DNA of 64,000 nt from assembly GCF_947623445.1 (NCBI RefSeq), contig NC_135247.1, positions 18,664,501 through 18,728,500 on the forward strand, in the 5' to 3' direction. The DNA is from Clavelina lepadiformis (lineage: Eukaryota; Chordata; Ascidiacea; Aplousobranchia; Clavelinidae). The notes below the pieces were generated by a model that had not been told where the DNA came from, made no database searches, and saw only the letters and a program-made list of their open reading frames with translations. A program made the position numbers and the translations under genes. Shown one piece after another: positions 42,515 through 54,904 of this stretch; the stretch's first letter is position 1; each line of letters starts with the position of its first letter.

Positions 42515-45500
42515 GTGTCGTATTGAGCTCATCGTAATAGCAAAAGTGTAAACTGTATCTTTATACATCAGATAAAGTTTAGAATATTATTTAGTCTCTC
42601 AATCTGGCAACGAAAGGCGCGCAATATAGCACGTACTAATGGGTGCGTGTTCAAAGTTCAAAAGCTACAGAAGCGTTTCATTTTCTTACCGTATGAAACT
42701 GTGTTTGTTTCAGACCCTCGATACCCTGCCAGCAATTCAGCTTCTTTACGTCGACTTCAAGGAAATCTGGAAACAACTGAAGATCTCGTCCACAACCACA
42801 GCCTGGGTCATTCATTATCATCAACATCAACAATATTGCATGAAACAATCTTTGTCATTGATATTTCTGAAGATGTCAGTGATGAAACTCTTAGAGTTTC
42901 CCTGGAGTTTGCTGAGAATCTTGTAAATGAGGTTGGTAAACACTTTGATTTTTTAAAAGTAGGCCTATATAATTTCTATCTTGTATATAGACCAGCATCA
43001 AATTGTTTGTGCAAACAAATTGATTTTTAAATTTACAGGCAAGCAGAAACAACTACTTGAAATGCGCCATCATTGTTTTTGCTTCAGGATCCAAAGTTGT
43101 CCTGAAGTTTACTTCAGTTTCTACACAAGAAGTAATTCGATCGCTGAGAACTATTTTAGTAGACAGAGGTAAATGAAAAGGTTAAAGGAAAAAAGGAAGT
43201 TGAAACAAAAATGTAATGCTTATAAAATGAGCTTAAAATAATAAAAAATGTTATCAACTCGTGATTTGGCGCAGAAAAGTTCGTGCAAAATGTTGGTGAA
43301 CTGAGAAACACTGCGGAGGGGTTGCAAAAATTACAGGAAGTTTATTCAAGGATCGCACAAAACATTTCGGAAAACATGAGGAATATTTTCTTGTTTATCA
43401 ATGGTAAAAAGAGGATATGTGCGTCATCAACTCAGTTATACTCAAGATTTTAGTTACAGATTGTTTTTCATTTTTTTAAGGTCAACATTTTCCAGGACTG
43501 ATTTCCCCAAAAATCGTGATGCAAGATTTTATAGATGGATTGTCAAAAAATTTGCCAAACGTACATTTGTGTGGATTTCATCTACAAACTTTTAATTTCA
43601 TAAATAATATGTTTGAATTTTCGGGAGCGCTTTTAAAGTCAACACTTAAACATAAATGTTTCGATATTTCATGTTTTGGATTTATCTAACTTCTGTTTGG
43701 TTTGAATTTTGTTCACATTTGACACCAGAATGACGCAATATGTTTTAGATTTATGTAATAGCATTTGGATCAAATGTTCATGAAAGTGCAACCTATGACG
43801 AACTGCAATCCCTAACTTATCCCAGACACTTACTTTTGGTCAATCCAACTTTCACTGAAGTACTTGATACTTTTAAGAGCCAAGGTTAGTTCTAAGTTAG
43901 CAGTTCAATTGTAAAGCTTATTACTCAGTTCTACTGAAATATTTTTAAATTAGAAAAGTTCAACATGTGGTTTAAATTTTAAAACAAATTAAAAATCATC
44001 ATATTAAATTAAAACATGGACTAATATAAAATTTTTCAAACCAATGTCTACTTTTGCTATAGTCACAATCAATTCAATTTTCGCAGTAAAATTTCAAAAT
44101 TAGCTAAAATCCAAAGAACTACGATTTAAACAAGACTAACAAAATGCTTCTATAGACTTTTGTCAATGCGGAATATCTGGAGATGTTGGAAATGTGAAGA
44201 AAAGAGCAAGTATTGGCAGAGTTGTAAAAGGAACAGAAGCAAATTTGGCTGCTTGGCCTTGGCAAGTTCTAATAGCCGAACATCGGGCAAGAGTTTCAGA
44301 TGTAAGCTTGATTATTTACATATATAGCTTTAACACTCGGCTAAAATTTCGAGTTTACCTAAAAGATGTACCGTTTGTAGACATATCGCCGTGTTAGAGG
44401 CGGTGGGTCTTTAATCAACCATCGATGGGTTCTCACAGCTGCTCATGTCTTTCATGGCATGGCAAGACCAAGAAATTGGGCGCACAATATCTTGCTTACG
44501 TTTGGTTGGTTGAATCTCATTGAAAGATTGTTTTGTAAAACAACAAAGCGTTGATTAAGTTTGTTGTGTAACAATTTTTTCAAAGGAATTCGACAGTTAC
44601 CGGAAAGCGATCAATCTCAGCTTTCTTCACATGTACAAGTTTTTCGAGCAGAGAAGATTTATGAGCACGAAAACTTTTCCATCAACACATTTGATTACGA
44701 CATAGCTTTGGTAATTTTTGTTTAATCAAATAGCATTAGAAGTTTGATGAAACCAGAATATGTTGCAACTGAAAAGTGTTTCAAAACAAGAGCTATATTT
44801 TGTATGTTTGAAATCAACTTTTTCTGAAAACACTGACGAACAAAATCGATCTGTTGCTACAGGTTCTTGTAGGCAGAGAATTGAAGCAACTTGGCTTGTA
44901 CTGGCAGCAAACTGGAAATGCAGGTTGGGTGAATTATACGTCATTTGTGAGACCAGTGTGCTTGCCATGCATGGATGGAAATTGCGTCATTGAATACTTG
45001 GAGAGAAATGAAAGGACGTTGTTTGGGAGAAAGATTTCAGAAAGTGATAAATGCAAAACTGAAGGTAACTCAATTGCAGAAAATATATTTTTTAAAATGA
45101 TTTTGTCTGTAAATTGAAGCTTAAACTTGTTTTAGGCGACTGGTTGATCGAAAAAGGAGAACATGAAAGAAAGTCTGTTCTAACAGTCGTTACAGGTTTT
45201 GGTGAAACAAGGATTCGTAATCCATCCGATTTTGATTTTAAAGTTTCGAAATTTTTAAACCAAGCACTAATTCGACTTCATAACGATGAAAGGTGACTCC
45301 AAAGTAGATTTCATTTTTCAGAAGCTTGATCCGAATGATTGGAGTAAATATGAAAAATGAGATCTGCGACTGTCGTTTTCACTGTCACTGTTACTGTCAC
45401 TGGAAAAAATATAAAAAAATTTGAAGTTGCTGTGCTCTTAGAGCTTTTTAAACATGAAACGGTTTACGACGTGTTAGATTTAATTCATGAATTTTCAGGT

Positions 45501-48500
45501 GCAATCGAAGTATTGCCCAAATGAGAAAAAAAGGTTTACCCGAAGGAATTACGTTTACTGACCAAATGATTTGTGGAATTGGGGGAAACCCTGGTATTAT
45601 AACTGATGCATGTAAAGGAGACAGCGGCGGACCACTTGTACGAGAGGTGGGCGAAGCTGAAACAGAGATTTGCTGAAGCTCAATTATAGCAAATGTTAAG
45701 TTATTATTAGTTTTTTCTTAAAATTTAAGGAGGATTATCTAAAGTAAATGCAAGTTTACATGATATTTATTACGTTTCAACTTTATTTACAGTTCAAAGA
45801 AAATGTTATTGGCAAAGGATGTTGGATACAAATTGGAATTGTGAGCTGGGGTTGGGGATGTGGATCAACATACACAGAAAATGGCATAAAATACCAATTT
45901 CCAGGATACTACACAAGCGTAGCTCCGCTAATGTCCTGGATTACTGAAATACAACAACAAACAGAATCAGGTTCTGTTCCCATTAATCGAAAATGTGTAA
46001 TTTAACAAATAAAAACAAACGTTTACAAAAATTACCTTAAATATTTACTAGAATTATCTAATCTTGACTCATTCTGTCGTGCTGATCTTTGCCAAGTGGA
46101 GGCAGGAAGAACTTGCAGGAAATCTTGTGAGAATGCTGCAGATTGTAGAGGAGCACTGAAGAGATGTGTTTGTGATGACGTTTGTGGAATGTCTTGTATT
46201 AATCCAAGTAACAGTTTGGTGAAAGCAAAATAGTTGTACTGTAGTAGAAAACCGATAACGGGACATTCATTATGTTTTCAAGTAATCGAAACTTTTTATT
46301 GGCAAAGTCTAAGCAATATTGGTCCAGTTTTTTACACGTTTTCGGCTTTACAATGCCCATTCATTTGTTTCTCAATTAGAAGCTCTTTGTGATGATTTGG
46401 ATACATTCAGCAATGGGACAATCGAAGGCGACAGAACTTATGGCGATACAGTTCATTACGTTTGCAATGAGGGATTCATTCTCAAAGGAACAAGAACCAG
46501 GACATGTAGATCCGACAAAAAATGGACTGGAACAGCTCCAACTTGCTTGGGTAAGATTGGCTGTGTCAGAATTTACATTCAAGCGCATTTATGCAGTTAC
46601 CATTCAAAGAAACTTTCCCAAGTTGAACCACACCTTACATTATATACCAAGTCCATTTATATCGCGATGGATAGTATATACTGTAAAAATAAATATATGA
46701 GTTATGTTTGCATGATATTAACTTCTACTTTAAGTTGTAAAAGCTTCCTAATTCCATTCATTTTTACAACATAATCAAATGCTTTATCAATTTCTTCAAT
46801 AAAACATCTATATACGCTTGCATTAGAAAGTTAGTTTATTTTGTTACAACTTTTAAATGTAAATACCTTACATTGTTTTACAAAAAATTAATTTACGAAA
46901 TTATTGTTTTGGAGTTCATTGTTAAACGTTTTAAGTCTTTTATTGTATAAGAGTGTGTTCAACTAACAATTTATTAACAGTTCTAACAAAGCAATAGCCC
47001 TTTCCTGCACATAACAACTAAGTCAGGGGCTTCTCTTGTTCTTAACGAACTGCTAGTAAGATAGTATAAACGTGATTTACATTTGTAGGTTACTTAACGT
47101 TTCTGTCAAAACAATTTTATTATTGTAAACAGAGATAGAGTGCTTCGTACCCAGAGCTCCAAGCTTCGGTTCTGTTGAACCTCCAAGGTATAGCAGAGTG
47201 GCATTGGATGAGATCATAACATACTCTTGTGGTCGAAGACATCGACTGGTCGGTACCTCTAGCGCAATTTGCCAAGAAGACCGAGCATTTACTTCCCCAC
47301 CACCACGTTGCCAAGGTAGGTATTGTTAAGATAAAATGTGTAATGGTGGGATGATAAAAGAAACAAGATTTTTAAAATATCACACTTTTATCAATCACAT
47401 TCAATTAAACACCCTTCCAGAAATAACCTGTCCACGTCGAACCACACCTGCAGACGCCACACCAAGTTCATTGAAGTTGCGATGGGTGGTAGATGATGTT
47501 CTAAGTTACACTTGCGCTGTTGGGTATGACTTTAGGGGAAATCCTTCATCAACCTGTCTAGTTACTGGACGTTGGTCAAATGATTTACCCAATTGTCGCA
47601 GTGAGCAGTTTATTGTATTTTTGTCAGCTTATTACTATTCTATTGTCACATTTGTAATAAGAGGTAAAGGGACTCAGATATAGAGTAGTTTCATCTCATT
47701 GTAAACACATTCTCAAACTATACAGAGAAAAAGTGATTATCAAGAATTGCCATTTCTACCTTCTAATATAACACTTCATTGTAACAGAATTACTTCTACA
47801 GAAGTAAAACTTTACAGAATTACCGTGTCACAATCACCATGAGTTATAAACCAGCACTCTAAAATAGCACGTAAGACTCATAATGTGCACGTTGTTGTTT
47901 CAGTACGACGATGTGTACACCAAGACGTTCCAGAACATTCTACAGCTAACCCTAATAAAAGTCAATGGGTTTATGGAGACAGAGTCACTTACACTTGTGG
48001 TCGTGGCTACGAGTTGTCAGGATCGGCTGAATCACGCTGCACGTCAAGTGGTCGTTGGTCTGATCCTCCACCTACTTGCACAAGTAAGTCGGTAGCAAGT
48101 TGATGTTGAAACAGTTTTATGAGTTGTTTTAAACGAGCTGAAACGTATTTAATTTAGTGTTGTGTGAACAACATGCTGAAGCTATAACCTATTAGAATTT
48201 TATTGTGTTTACTTTACAGTAAGATCATGCGAGCATCCCACACCACCACGTAACGTCGACATTATAAGACCAGCAAACAAAATGTCTTGGGTGTATGAAG
48301 ATACTATAACATATGGATGTAGCAGAGGTTTTCGCTTAAGTGGAGCCAAAATTTTGTCATGCACTGAAGACGGGACGTGGTCGCACCCTGTACCGACTTG
48401 CCAACGTAATACTCAACTTTACTGCAGGCATTACATATGTTACAGATTTTCTATTGCCAGGTCCTTCTCCACCGCTTTCACGGCCCACTCAAAGCCAAAA

Positions 48501-51500
48501 AGCCTCTTTTAATGTAGTCTGATTGTATTTCGATATCAGATTAAAAACACTCCACTCCGCTTTTGGGGCTTGACTTACGGTGCACACGTTTTACAATAAA
48601 ATGGTAAAATATAATAAAGCAACCAGTTCTGAGTGACCAACAAAAACGACAGGTCCTCTTCCTAAACGCCCATACCACGACTGCCCTTGAAAGCCACCTT
48701 TTTTCGCCAGCTCACCTCTACCGCCTGAAGCCCATGCGGGAGACCAACCGAAAACAGGACACGTATGAATCTGCACTGGACCACATCGAAACACTTGAGG
48801 CGGTATAAACAACATGACAAAAACAGTGGACAAGAGAAATCAATCAAATCAGATCATCAAGAGAAATAACAAACAGAATAAAAGTTAACTGATAACTAAG
48901 GAAAACAAAAGCGTGGGAAGATGCACGAAAAACAAACAAACAGTAATGCGAAATATTATTTCCCCACACATACAGTATACCTTGCTAACCAAGTCAACTA
49001 CTTATCTAGGGCTCTACGATTTATGTTACGGCTTATCCGCAAAAATAAATTGTGTTTTTGCAGAAATCACCTGTGAGCGCTCTGACCCCGACTTCGGCGA
49101 GTCAATCCCCAGAAAGGAAAGATATATTTTCGAGGAAGAAATTACATATTCATGCAACGAAGGATTTGATTTGGAGGGTGCAATTAGGTCAATTTGTCAA
49201 GCATCTGGAAGTTGGAATAACGATCCTCCAAACTGCTATTTGCCTGGTAAATGCTCGCTTTCATTCAATCCTCGTTAAAAGCATTTCAGTAAAACTTAAA
49301 CGAGAATGTCCTCCCGATAGTGGTAATAAAAGACGGATTGATAATAATTGCTAATTGTCATAAACGTCCTTACTAACTTGACTTGTAATACGATTTTGAC
49401 GCATTTAGTTTATAATAATCAATGGTATTACAATTAGGAGATTTTTAAAATTAAATTTTGAAATGACAACACACGTTTAAACAACGGTAAGAAGGGGTAG
49501 ATCCTGCGTATATTAGAACATGAAGGATACTAACGATAATGGCATAATATGCAGGAGTTTGGAAAACCTGGGGTGGATGGACACCTTGCTCAGTTACCTG
49601 TGGTGAGGGAAACAGAAGAAGATGGAGAGTTTGTGGAAGATATGGTCGTACCGGAGGAGCATGCCTGGGCTCTTCCTTGCAAGACGAAGGATGTTCTACT
49701 CCATGCCCAGCAAGAAAAACAAGTAAAAGTTGCTTTTCAATCTGAACCGTGACTGCTCGTTACAATTTGAACAATTACATAAAAATTTACAAAAGCGAAA
49801 ACATCTGCCTTTACTACCTTAAATCTAAGCGTGAACTAACCTTCTAATCAATCATTCGTAATTATTTCAATTTTCAAGCGCTGACCGTGAGTAACCTTAA
49901 TTGAACTAGTTTAAAAAAATTGAATTTTACAAAATTAACATTTTTCCGAAGCGTTAATAAAAGAAATAATCTATCAATACACATAATTATATAAACAGTT
50001 AGATTAGAACTAATTAGAATTATTTAGATTAGGCAAACATCCTGGCCATTGCTTGTCTGTAATTCTTTTTTAATAACCGTTTTGTTTTTTTTGCAATGAC
50101 GTTTCCCCGTAAATTCTTTCCCGCGTCTTGTTATCCGGGTTAACTCGCACACACTGTAGCTTACATTGTGATTTTTAGAACAGGCAACAAAATGTGTGTA
50201 GTCCACACAATGTTTATGGCGAATCTTGCCTGAGTCCGGAAGTGTTTTAAATATGAGTTGACACGCTTGTGTGGACGCCGTGATTCTTGCTGCCATTAAC
50301 TCTATACATTTTTATAGCGCTTACATCCACTTCTTATATAACATTAGACTTATGTCTGAGTTACCATAATTTATCAGCTGTAAATAAGTCAAGGTAAATC
50401 ATATTATTGTCTGAACTATGATGAAATTACTTCAATGGATCCACTTGTACATACAGGTTACTCTGACAAGGAGTACTTAATCTTTCGAATCGAGAAAAAC
50501 TTCAATGATGCTAGAGACGCTTGTCAGAATTTAGGGGGAGATCTTGCCTTGGTAAAAACAGAGATGATTCAAAATGCACTTTCAACAATTATTGGGAGTC
50601 TTGGACGCACACCTTTCAGTTATGGTTATTTTATCGGAATGACTGATCAAAAACAAGAAGGACGCTGGCACTGGCTTGACGATACACGCCTGACTCATAG
50701 AAACTGGAACTGGCGTGAACCGAACAATGCAGGAAATGAAGACTGCGGAAGCATGTCGCGAAACGGAGGATGGAATGATCTCGCTTGTTGGCGAAAAACC
50801 TATTATATTTGCGAAAGAGGTGAGTAGACAAATTAATTATGCAAAGTCATGTTAACCTGAAAGGTTTTATACTAGCTTATACTTTATACTGCCATTGTTT
50901 ATGTTGCAAAACTTATCTTGCAATTGCTTGACAAGGCCATGGGTTGTATCTATTTTGTACCAGATATGGACCCGTGCAGCGACACGGTGTGTATGAATGA
51001 TGGTCGATGCGTTGCCGACAGTAACCTCAGAAGTTACGACTGTCAATGCCCTTCATATACAAGAGGGGATCATTGCGAGAGAAGTAGGATATATTTACTT
51101 ATGGTATTTTGCTTTTCGGATTACTCCTGATACACTGCTTTTTTTGTAGTTTTCAACCCTTGCTGGAATTCGCCTTGTCAAAGCGGAAATTGTCATTCTG
51201 AAGACGGCTATTATTACTGCGTTTGTCCGGAAAATTCGTTCGGGTTGCACTGCGACAACGGTTAAACACGAAATTTCAACTTACTGTGGCGACCGTAATA
51301 AAATATTATAACAATTAGATAAATTGGCACCTTAAAAGCGGTTTTTGTGGGATTTCTCCAGCTGGAATTAATTAAATGTTTAAACTGACGTATTTATCGG
51401 CGTTAAGCAGTTATTCAAACAAAGGAAATTAAAATGTTTCAAGTAGCATTGTATTTTACCGTGTAATGTTTGATGGTACTTGGTCAGGGTTTCGGTATAA

Positions 51501-53181
51501 TAGAAGATGTAACATGGCTTGTACGTAGCAATGCATTGTTTCTAGTAATCTTTATTCAAAGCGTAGTTCCAAATCGACATGTGACGTAGTAAGTGTGTCA
51601 AGTGGTTTTCTGTGCTGATGTAAATCGATTGAATTCTTTGTGAAAAAGTAGAATGTATAACATTGACAAGAGATACGTTTCATTGTATGGATAATTTGGC
51701 GTTCGCTCATTGGTCAATACTTTAGTATAAAAGCAAATGTTTGGTTTAAATCGCTCTCTTGGAAATTCTCTTCTTTCTGAGTTATTTCCTCTGAATTGAA
51801 GTTATTACTAAGATATTGGGAATTGGAAGCATGGTGATTAATTGGTTTCGATGTGACAACTTATTCGGACAATATAACAATTAGACTTTATGAAGTTGGT
51901 GTTGATTTGAAGAAACATTATTGAGACAGTAAACGCAACGGAGTCAAAGACAATCATTTCGGAGTCAAACAATAAGACTTGGCTTGGCCTTGGGCCAGCC
52001 TATAAGTAAAGCCTAACATCACACCATTCCCCATATTACATTACTATTTTTTATCTTTCTGGCTTCGTTTCATTTGTCAATACGTTTTCATTCTTCGGCC
52101 TATTTCTAGAGAAACATCAGTACTCTAATAGATCTAGAATGGTCCGAAAAATTTTGGCATTTCATTATATAATTAATTGCTGTAACTACTTTTATAGTGC
52201 GTCGTTATTGACGCGAGCATAGTTTCTAAATAAATCATTATCGAGCACTGTTTAACGTTTTAGTGTTAAACATTCTTTTGTTTGTAGTCGTACAGTGTCC
52301 AAAGCCGCGGATAGAAGACATAATACAATTATTAGGAAATAATGAGCAGTACGCGTATGACGTGGGAACCAGGTTAAAGTTTAGTTGCCGGGACATTGAG
52401 CAAACAATAGAAGGTTATGACGAAATAACATGCAGGAGGATGGAACCTGGAATAAATCTCCGCCAAATACTTGCGGTAAAACTGAATGCCATAAAAATAC
52501 TTAGTGTAGCCTATGGAAACTACGTATATGTTTAGGTTATGTTACACAGACTTTCACACTCATTAGCTGTAAATATTTAAGTTTCTTCAATGGAAACAGC
52601 ACAATGCCTGCTCATACCGTTCTCTTATATTTATTCGTATATCATTCAAAAAAAACCATTTATCTCCGCAAGTTCTTTCTTAGAGACACTGACTTGCCCT
52701 TCGGTCACTGCTCCTGCAAATGGAAGAATTGCAGAATCAGCCAACAGAGTTCATGTTCGTGGTTCAACAATCAGATTTGAATGTAACGGAGGTTATGAGG
52801 TCGAAGGAAGAGAATCAATTAGATGCAGAGATGACTACACGTGGGATAGATCTGTACCTACATGCAGAGGTAGGCTACACGGATACAGCATCCTTAAACT
52901 AATCATCAAGAAGTTTTTACCTGAAGAGTATGTTTTTCGAAATAACAAAATCAACAGCTTGCATCACTTAACAACGTAAAATTTTATTAACATTCCAGAA
53001 AGGAAATGCCCTGATGTTAGTAACCCGCAAAACGGAAGATTTGTTCTGGAATCTGGAAATCGTTTTGCACGCTCATCAACGCTACGATTGGAATGTGACG
53101 AAGGATACGAAGTGGACGGAAACGACATGATAACTTGCCGGGATGATTATACATGGAGCCATTCAAGGCCTTCATGCAGAG
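40520..53181 (+). CDS. Gene 3: factor B/C2-like protease with CCP, TSP1, lectin and EGF tail
   Basis: Third paralogue. The 978-codon core (40520 to the TAA at 46003-46005) is open, with all exon lengths equal to genes 1 and 2. The tail has WAP, CCP, CCP a-b-c-d-e, one TSP1, one C-type lectin, two EGFs and three CCPs. Compared with gene 2 it lacks the first lectin, the unnamed module and the first TSP1. Damage in the tail: a lost acceptor before the lectin (50434), a one-base deletion in the CCP 52288-52475, and no original 3' end. The short form looks fully functional. The long form would need skipping, and may splice onward into gene 3B. Confidence 0.82.
42714..43884 (+). CDS. Gene 3 von Willebrand factor A domain (five exons)
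   Basis: Exons are 42714-42931, 43039-43168, 43275-43403, 43481-43560 and 43749-43884. The DISEDVS motif and ING are as in gene 2. Confidence 0.82.
44156..46005 (+). CDS. Gene 3 S1 protease domain and short-form stop
   Basis: Exons are 44156-44301, 44381-44504, 44586-44710, 44863-45064, 45136-45292, 45499-45646 and 45793-45970, with read-through to TAA at 46003-46005 in the unspliced form. LTAAH, FDYDIAL and GDSGGPL are intact, and the pocket Asp is present. AATAAA follows at 46008-46013. Confidence 0.86.
46052..46550 (+). CDS. Gene 3 post-protease WAP (46052-46207) and CCP (46380-46550)
   Basis: The acceptor TTTACTAG and phase match gene 2, so the 81-bp intron 45971-46051 that contains the stop can be removed in frame. 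Confidence 0.8.
47133..48405 (+). CDS. Gene 3 CCP exons a, b, c, d
   Basis: Exons are 47133-47315, 47421-47600, 47904-48083 and 48220-48405. All are phase 1-1. Exon a has a Cys-preserving sequence but Ile in place of Thr before its third Cys (SSAIC). Confidence 0.84.
48437..48967. mobile_element. 531-bp insertion in intron between CCP d and e
   Basis: Genes 1 and 2 have continuous sequence across this point. The insert is flanked by ACAT (48433-48436 and 48968-48971), possibly a short target duplication. I see no inverted repeats, LTR or coding domain; GC content is higher than the surroundings. Family unknown. Confidence 0.6.
49064..49722 (+). CDS. Gene 3 CCP e (49064-49246) and TSP1 (49555-49722)
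   Basis: The CCP is type e. Between the two exons, the relic TCCTCCCGATAGTGG at about 49309 shows that the lectin-module-TSP1 block of gene 2 is missing. The TSP1 exon keeps W..WGGW, CSVTCGEG and the final CSTPC. Confidence 0.8.
50436..50819 (+). CDS. Gene 3 C-type lectin exon with EPN motif but lost acceptor
   Basis: The coding sequence is complete and has the canonical mannose-type EPN triplet (50717-50725) and GGWNDLAC. The 3' splice site has changed from TTTTAG in gene 2 to CTTCAA here (AG to AA at 50434-50435), so normal inclusion looks impossible. The change creates an ATG at 50435 in frame with the lectin. Confidence 0.65.
50964..51260 (+). CDS. Gene 3 two EGF-like domains
   Basis: Exons are 50964-51083 and 51150-51260, six cysteines each, orthologous to 29234-29530. 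Confidence 0.78.
51285..52035. mobile_element. Solo-LTR-like insertion in gene 3 intron
   Basis: A 751-bp insert starts TGTGGCGACCG and is flanked by TTAC (51281-51284 and 52036-52039). The empty site is present in gene 2 at about 29551. A TATAAAAG promoter-like box lies at about 51727, consistent with an LTR. No internal retroviral-type genes are present. The right end (CCCCATA) is not the canonical CA. Confidence 0.65.
52288..52475 (+). pseudogene. Gene 3 CCP exon with one-base deletion
   Basis: 188 bases against 189 in gene 2 (29803-29991). The deletion lies at about 52437-52441 (GAGGATGG against GAGGGACGG). Frame is lost before the last Cys. Confidence 0.75.
52684..53181 (+). CDS. Gene 3 CCP exons 52684-52869 and 52999-53181
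   Basis: Both are intact phase 1-1 CCPs. They preserve features broken in gene 2: the third Cys in the first (SIRCRDDY) and the full length of the second (KCPDVSNPQNG, LRLECDEGYEV). Confidence 0.78.
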
Positions 53182-53269
53182 GTAAGCATAAATACTACTT
53201 CATCATTTCTTTGAAGGCAAGCAATTTTTTATTAAGTTAACATTATTTAGCGATTTATGTTTAAATGAT

Positions 53270-53307
53270 TTGGCTGAGGTCACAAAGTGTCCTGCTTTCG
53301 ATAAACA
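53270..53307 (+). pseudogene. Stub of the next CCP exon
   Basis: The first 38 bases of the CCP corresponding to 30699 in gene 2 remain (CTGAGGTCACAA, then CCTGCTTTCGATAAAC), with its acceptor changed from TTTTAG to TTTGG. Homology then stops abruptly. The rest of the gene 3 end is deleted. Confidence 0.75.
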
Positions 53308-54904
53308 AAACCATAAAATAAAGATCGATTTGTCTCGGTCCATTTTATTTATCCATGACCTACTCCAGACAAATCTGTTTGCATTCATAGATTTTTCAAG
53401 CGAATAGGGATGCTGAAACCAAAGTGGCAAACTTCTTTCCAACACCAGTTGTAGCCAAACACTTCTGGTTGTTGGTTCAAGGATGACACAATCACATCAG
53501 CATGCGTCTGAAATATCTTACTTGTTTGAATTAATAATAAACTTGGTAGATTACGCGATAGGACGTATATATGATCTTGTTGAAAAGTTTAATAATTTTT
53601 CTATAAATACAAAGTTTAACAAAGGAATTATTATTAGTATAGAGTTATTTGAAATCATTGAATATATCTTATAGTTACAATTTGTATAAGTTATTTCTTT
53701 CAATCGCATCTTTTGTGGCCAGGTCACTTATGAGACGTCATAAAATAAAATTAATCCACCGGGTATTTTAATGAATTTAAACCTGCAGGAAACCTTACAA
53801 AATTGTTGTTTGTGGTTTCTTTGGCGTCACCGGGTCATGAGTTTCGCATTTTCATGCTGATACGACAGTATTACTTATGGGGGAAAGGTTGATATATAGA
53901 ACAACATAGCTATATGTGTTACCAAACTCGGTAGGGAGAAACTTCTTAAAGCAAAATACCCACTCACAAGCATCGTTATAAAATCTCTTTTTTTGACCAA
54001 AAGTCTCTCATTATGACGGAACCAAGAGAAGAATTTCGATAAGATCGCATCTTTCTCAAAGCAGGTGAGAAATGTCGAAATAAATGGCATTGTACGCATG
54101 AGTGAACACGTGCCGACGTCATAGGGTTAGTAAAAAATCAAACGTTGAGTTGTACGGAAAAGAAAAGTCGCGCAGTTAAGTACTTTAACGAGAAAGGACA
54201 ATCCTTAAAATCGCAACTTTTTTGTCACCTATTTTCCTGACTGCAAGTCGCCTAAAGGCATAAAAAATGGTTATTGGGAAGGGGACAATTTCTTTTTCGG
54301 CAGCAGGGTTTATTATCACTGCAATCTCGGTATCTTCACTTGTGATGCACTTTAAAGCCAACGCACGGCCATTCACAAAGAGTCATTTACGCCTGAAGCA
54401 TATTATACAGCAACAGTCGGTTACTCTGTAGAATAAAGTTTACAGGCTACAAAGATGAAATATTATTGACGTAGACACGTTCGACAAGTGATAAATGTAA
54501 TCAATTTAATGTTATTGCTACCAACTAATTCATTAAAATTTACAGAAAACACCAGCCAGGAACAGACAGTGTCACAAGTTAGAGATAATTCAAGCTAATT
54601 GTTGGCTAATTGTTGAAGATGGGAAGATTGCAGAAAAGTGTTTTTCTGTTCACGTTCCGTTACCAAGATAAACAACTCTTACAATAGTTTTTGACGTTTA
54701 TGTATACAAACCGGTTTGGAATATTGATAATATTGGGATTGCTGTTGACAGTATAGTTAGTTGATATCTTAACGTTCTGATCAAAACCGTATCAGTAGTC
54801 TCGCTTTCCAACTGATTTTGAAAAATAAAGTGCTTAAGAAGCGTATTACTTATCAAGTTTCCGGCAACAAGAACCTTAAACTAATTGCATGTCTCGTTTT
54901 GCAG
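53308..54904. other. Replacement sequence between gene 3 and gene 3B
   Basis: Mostly unique AT-rich sequence with no match to the gene 2-2B interval that I can see. It contains one relic: at about 54234-54353 a CCP fragment (DCKSPKGIKNGYWEGDNFFFG, VYYHCNLG) of the type found in genes 2B and 3B, ending in a stop. The leader exon expected for gene 3B is absent. Confidence 0.55.
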
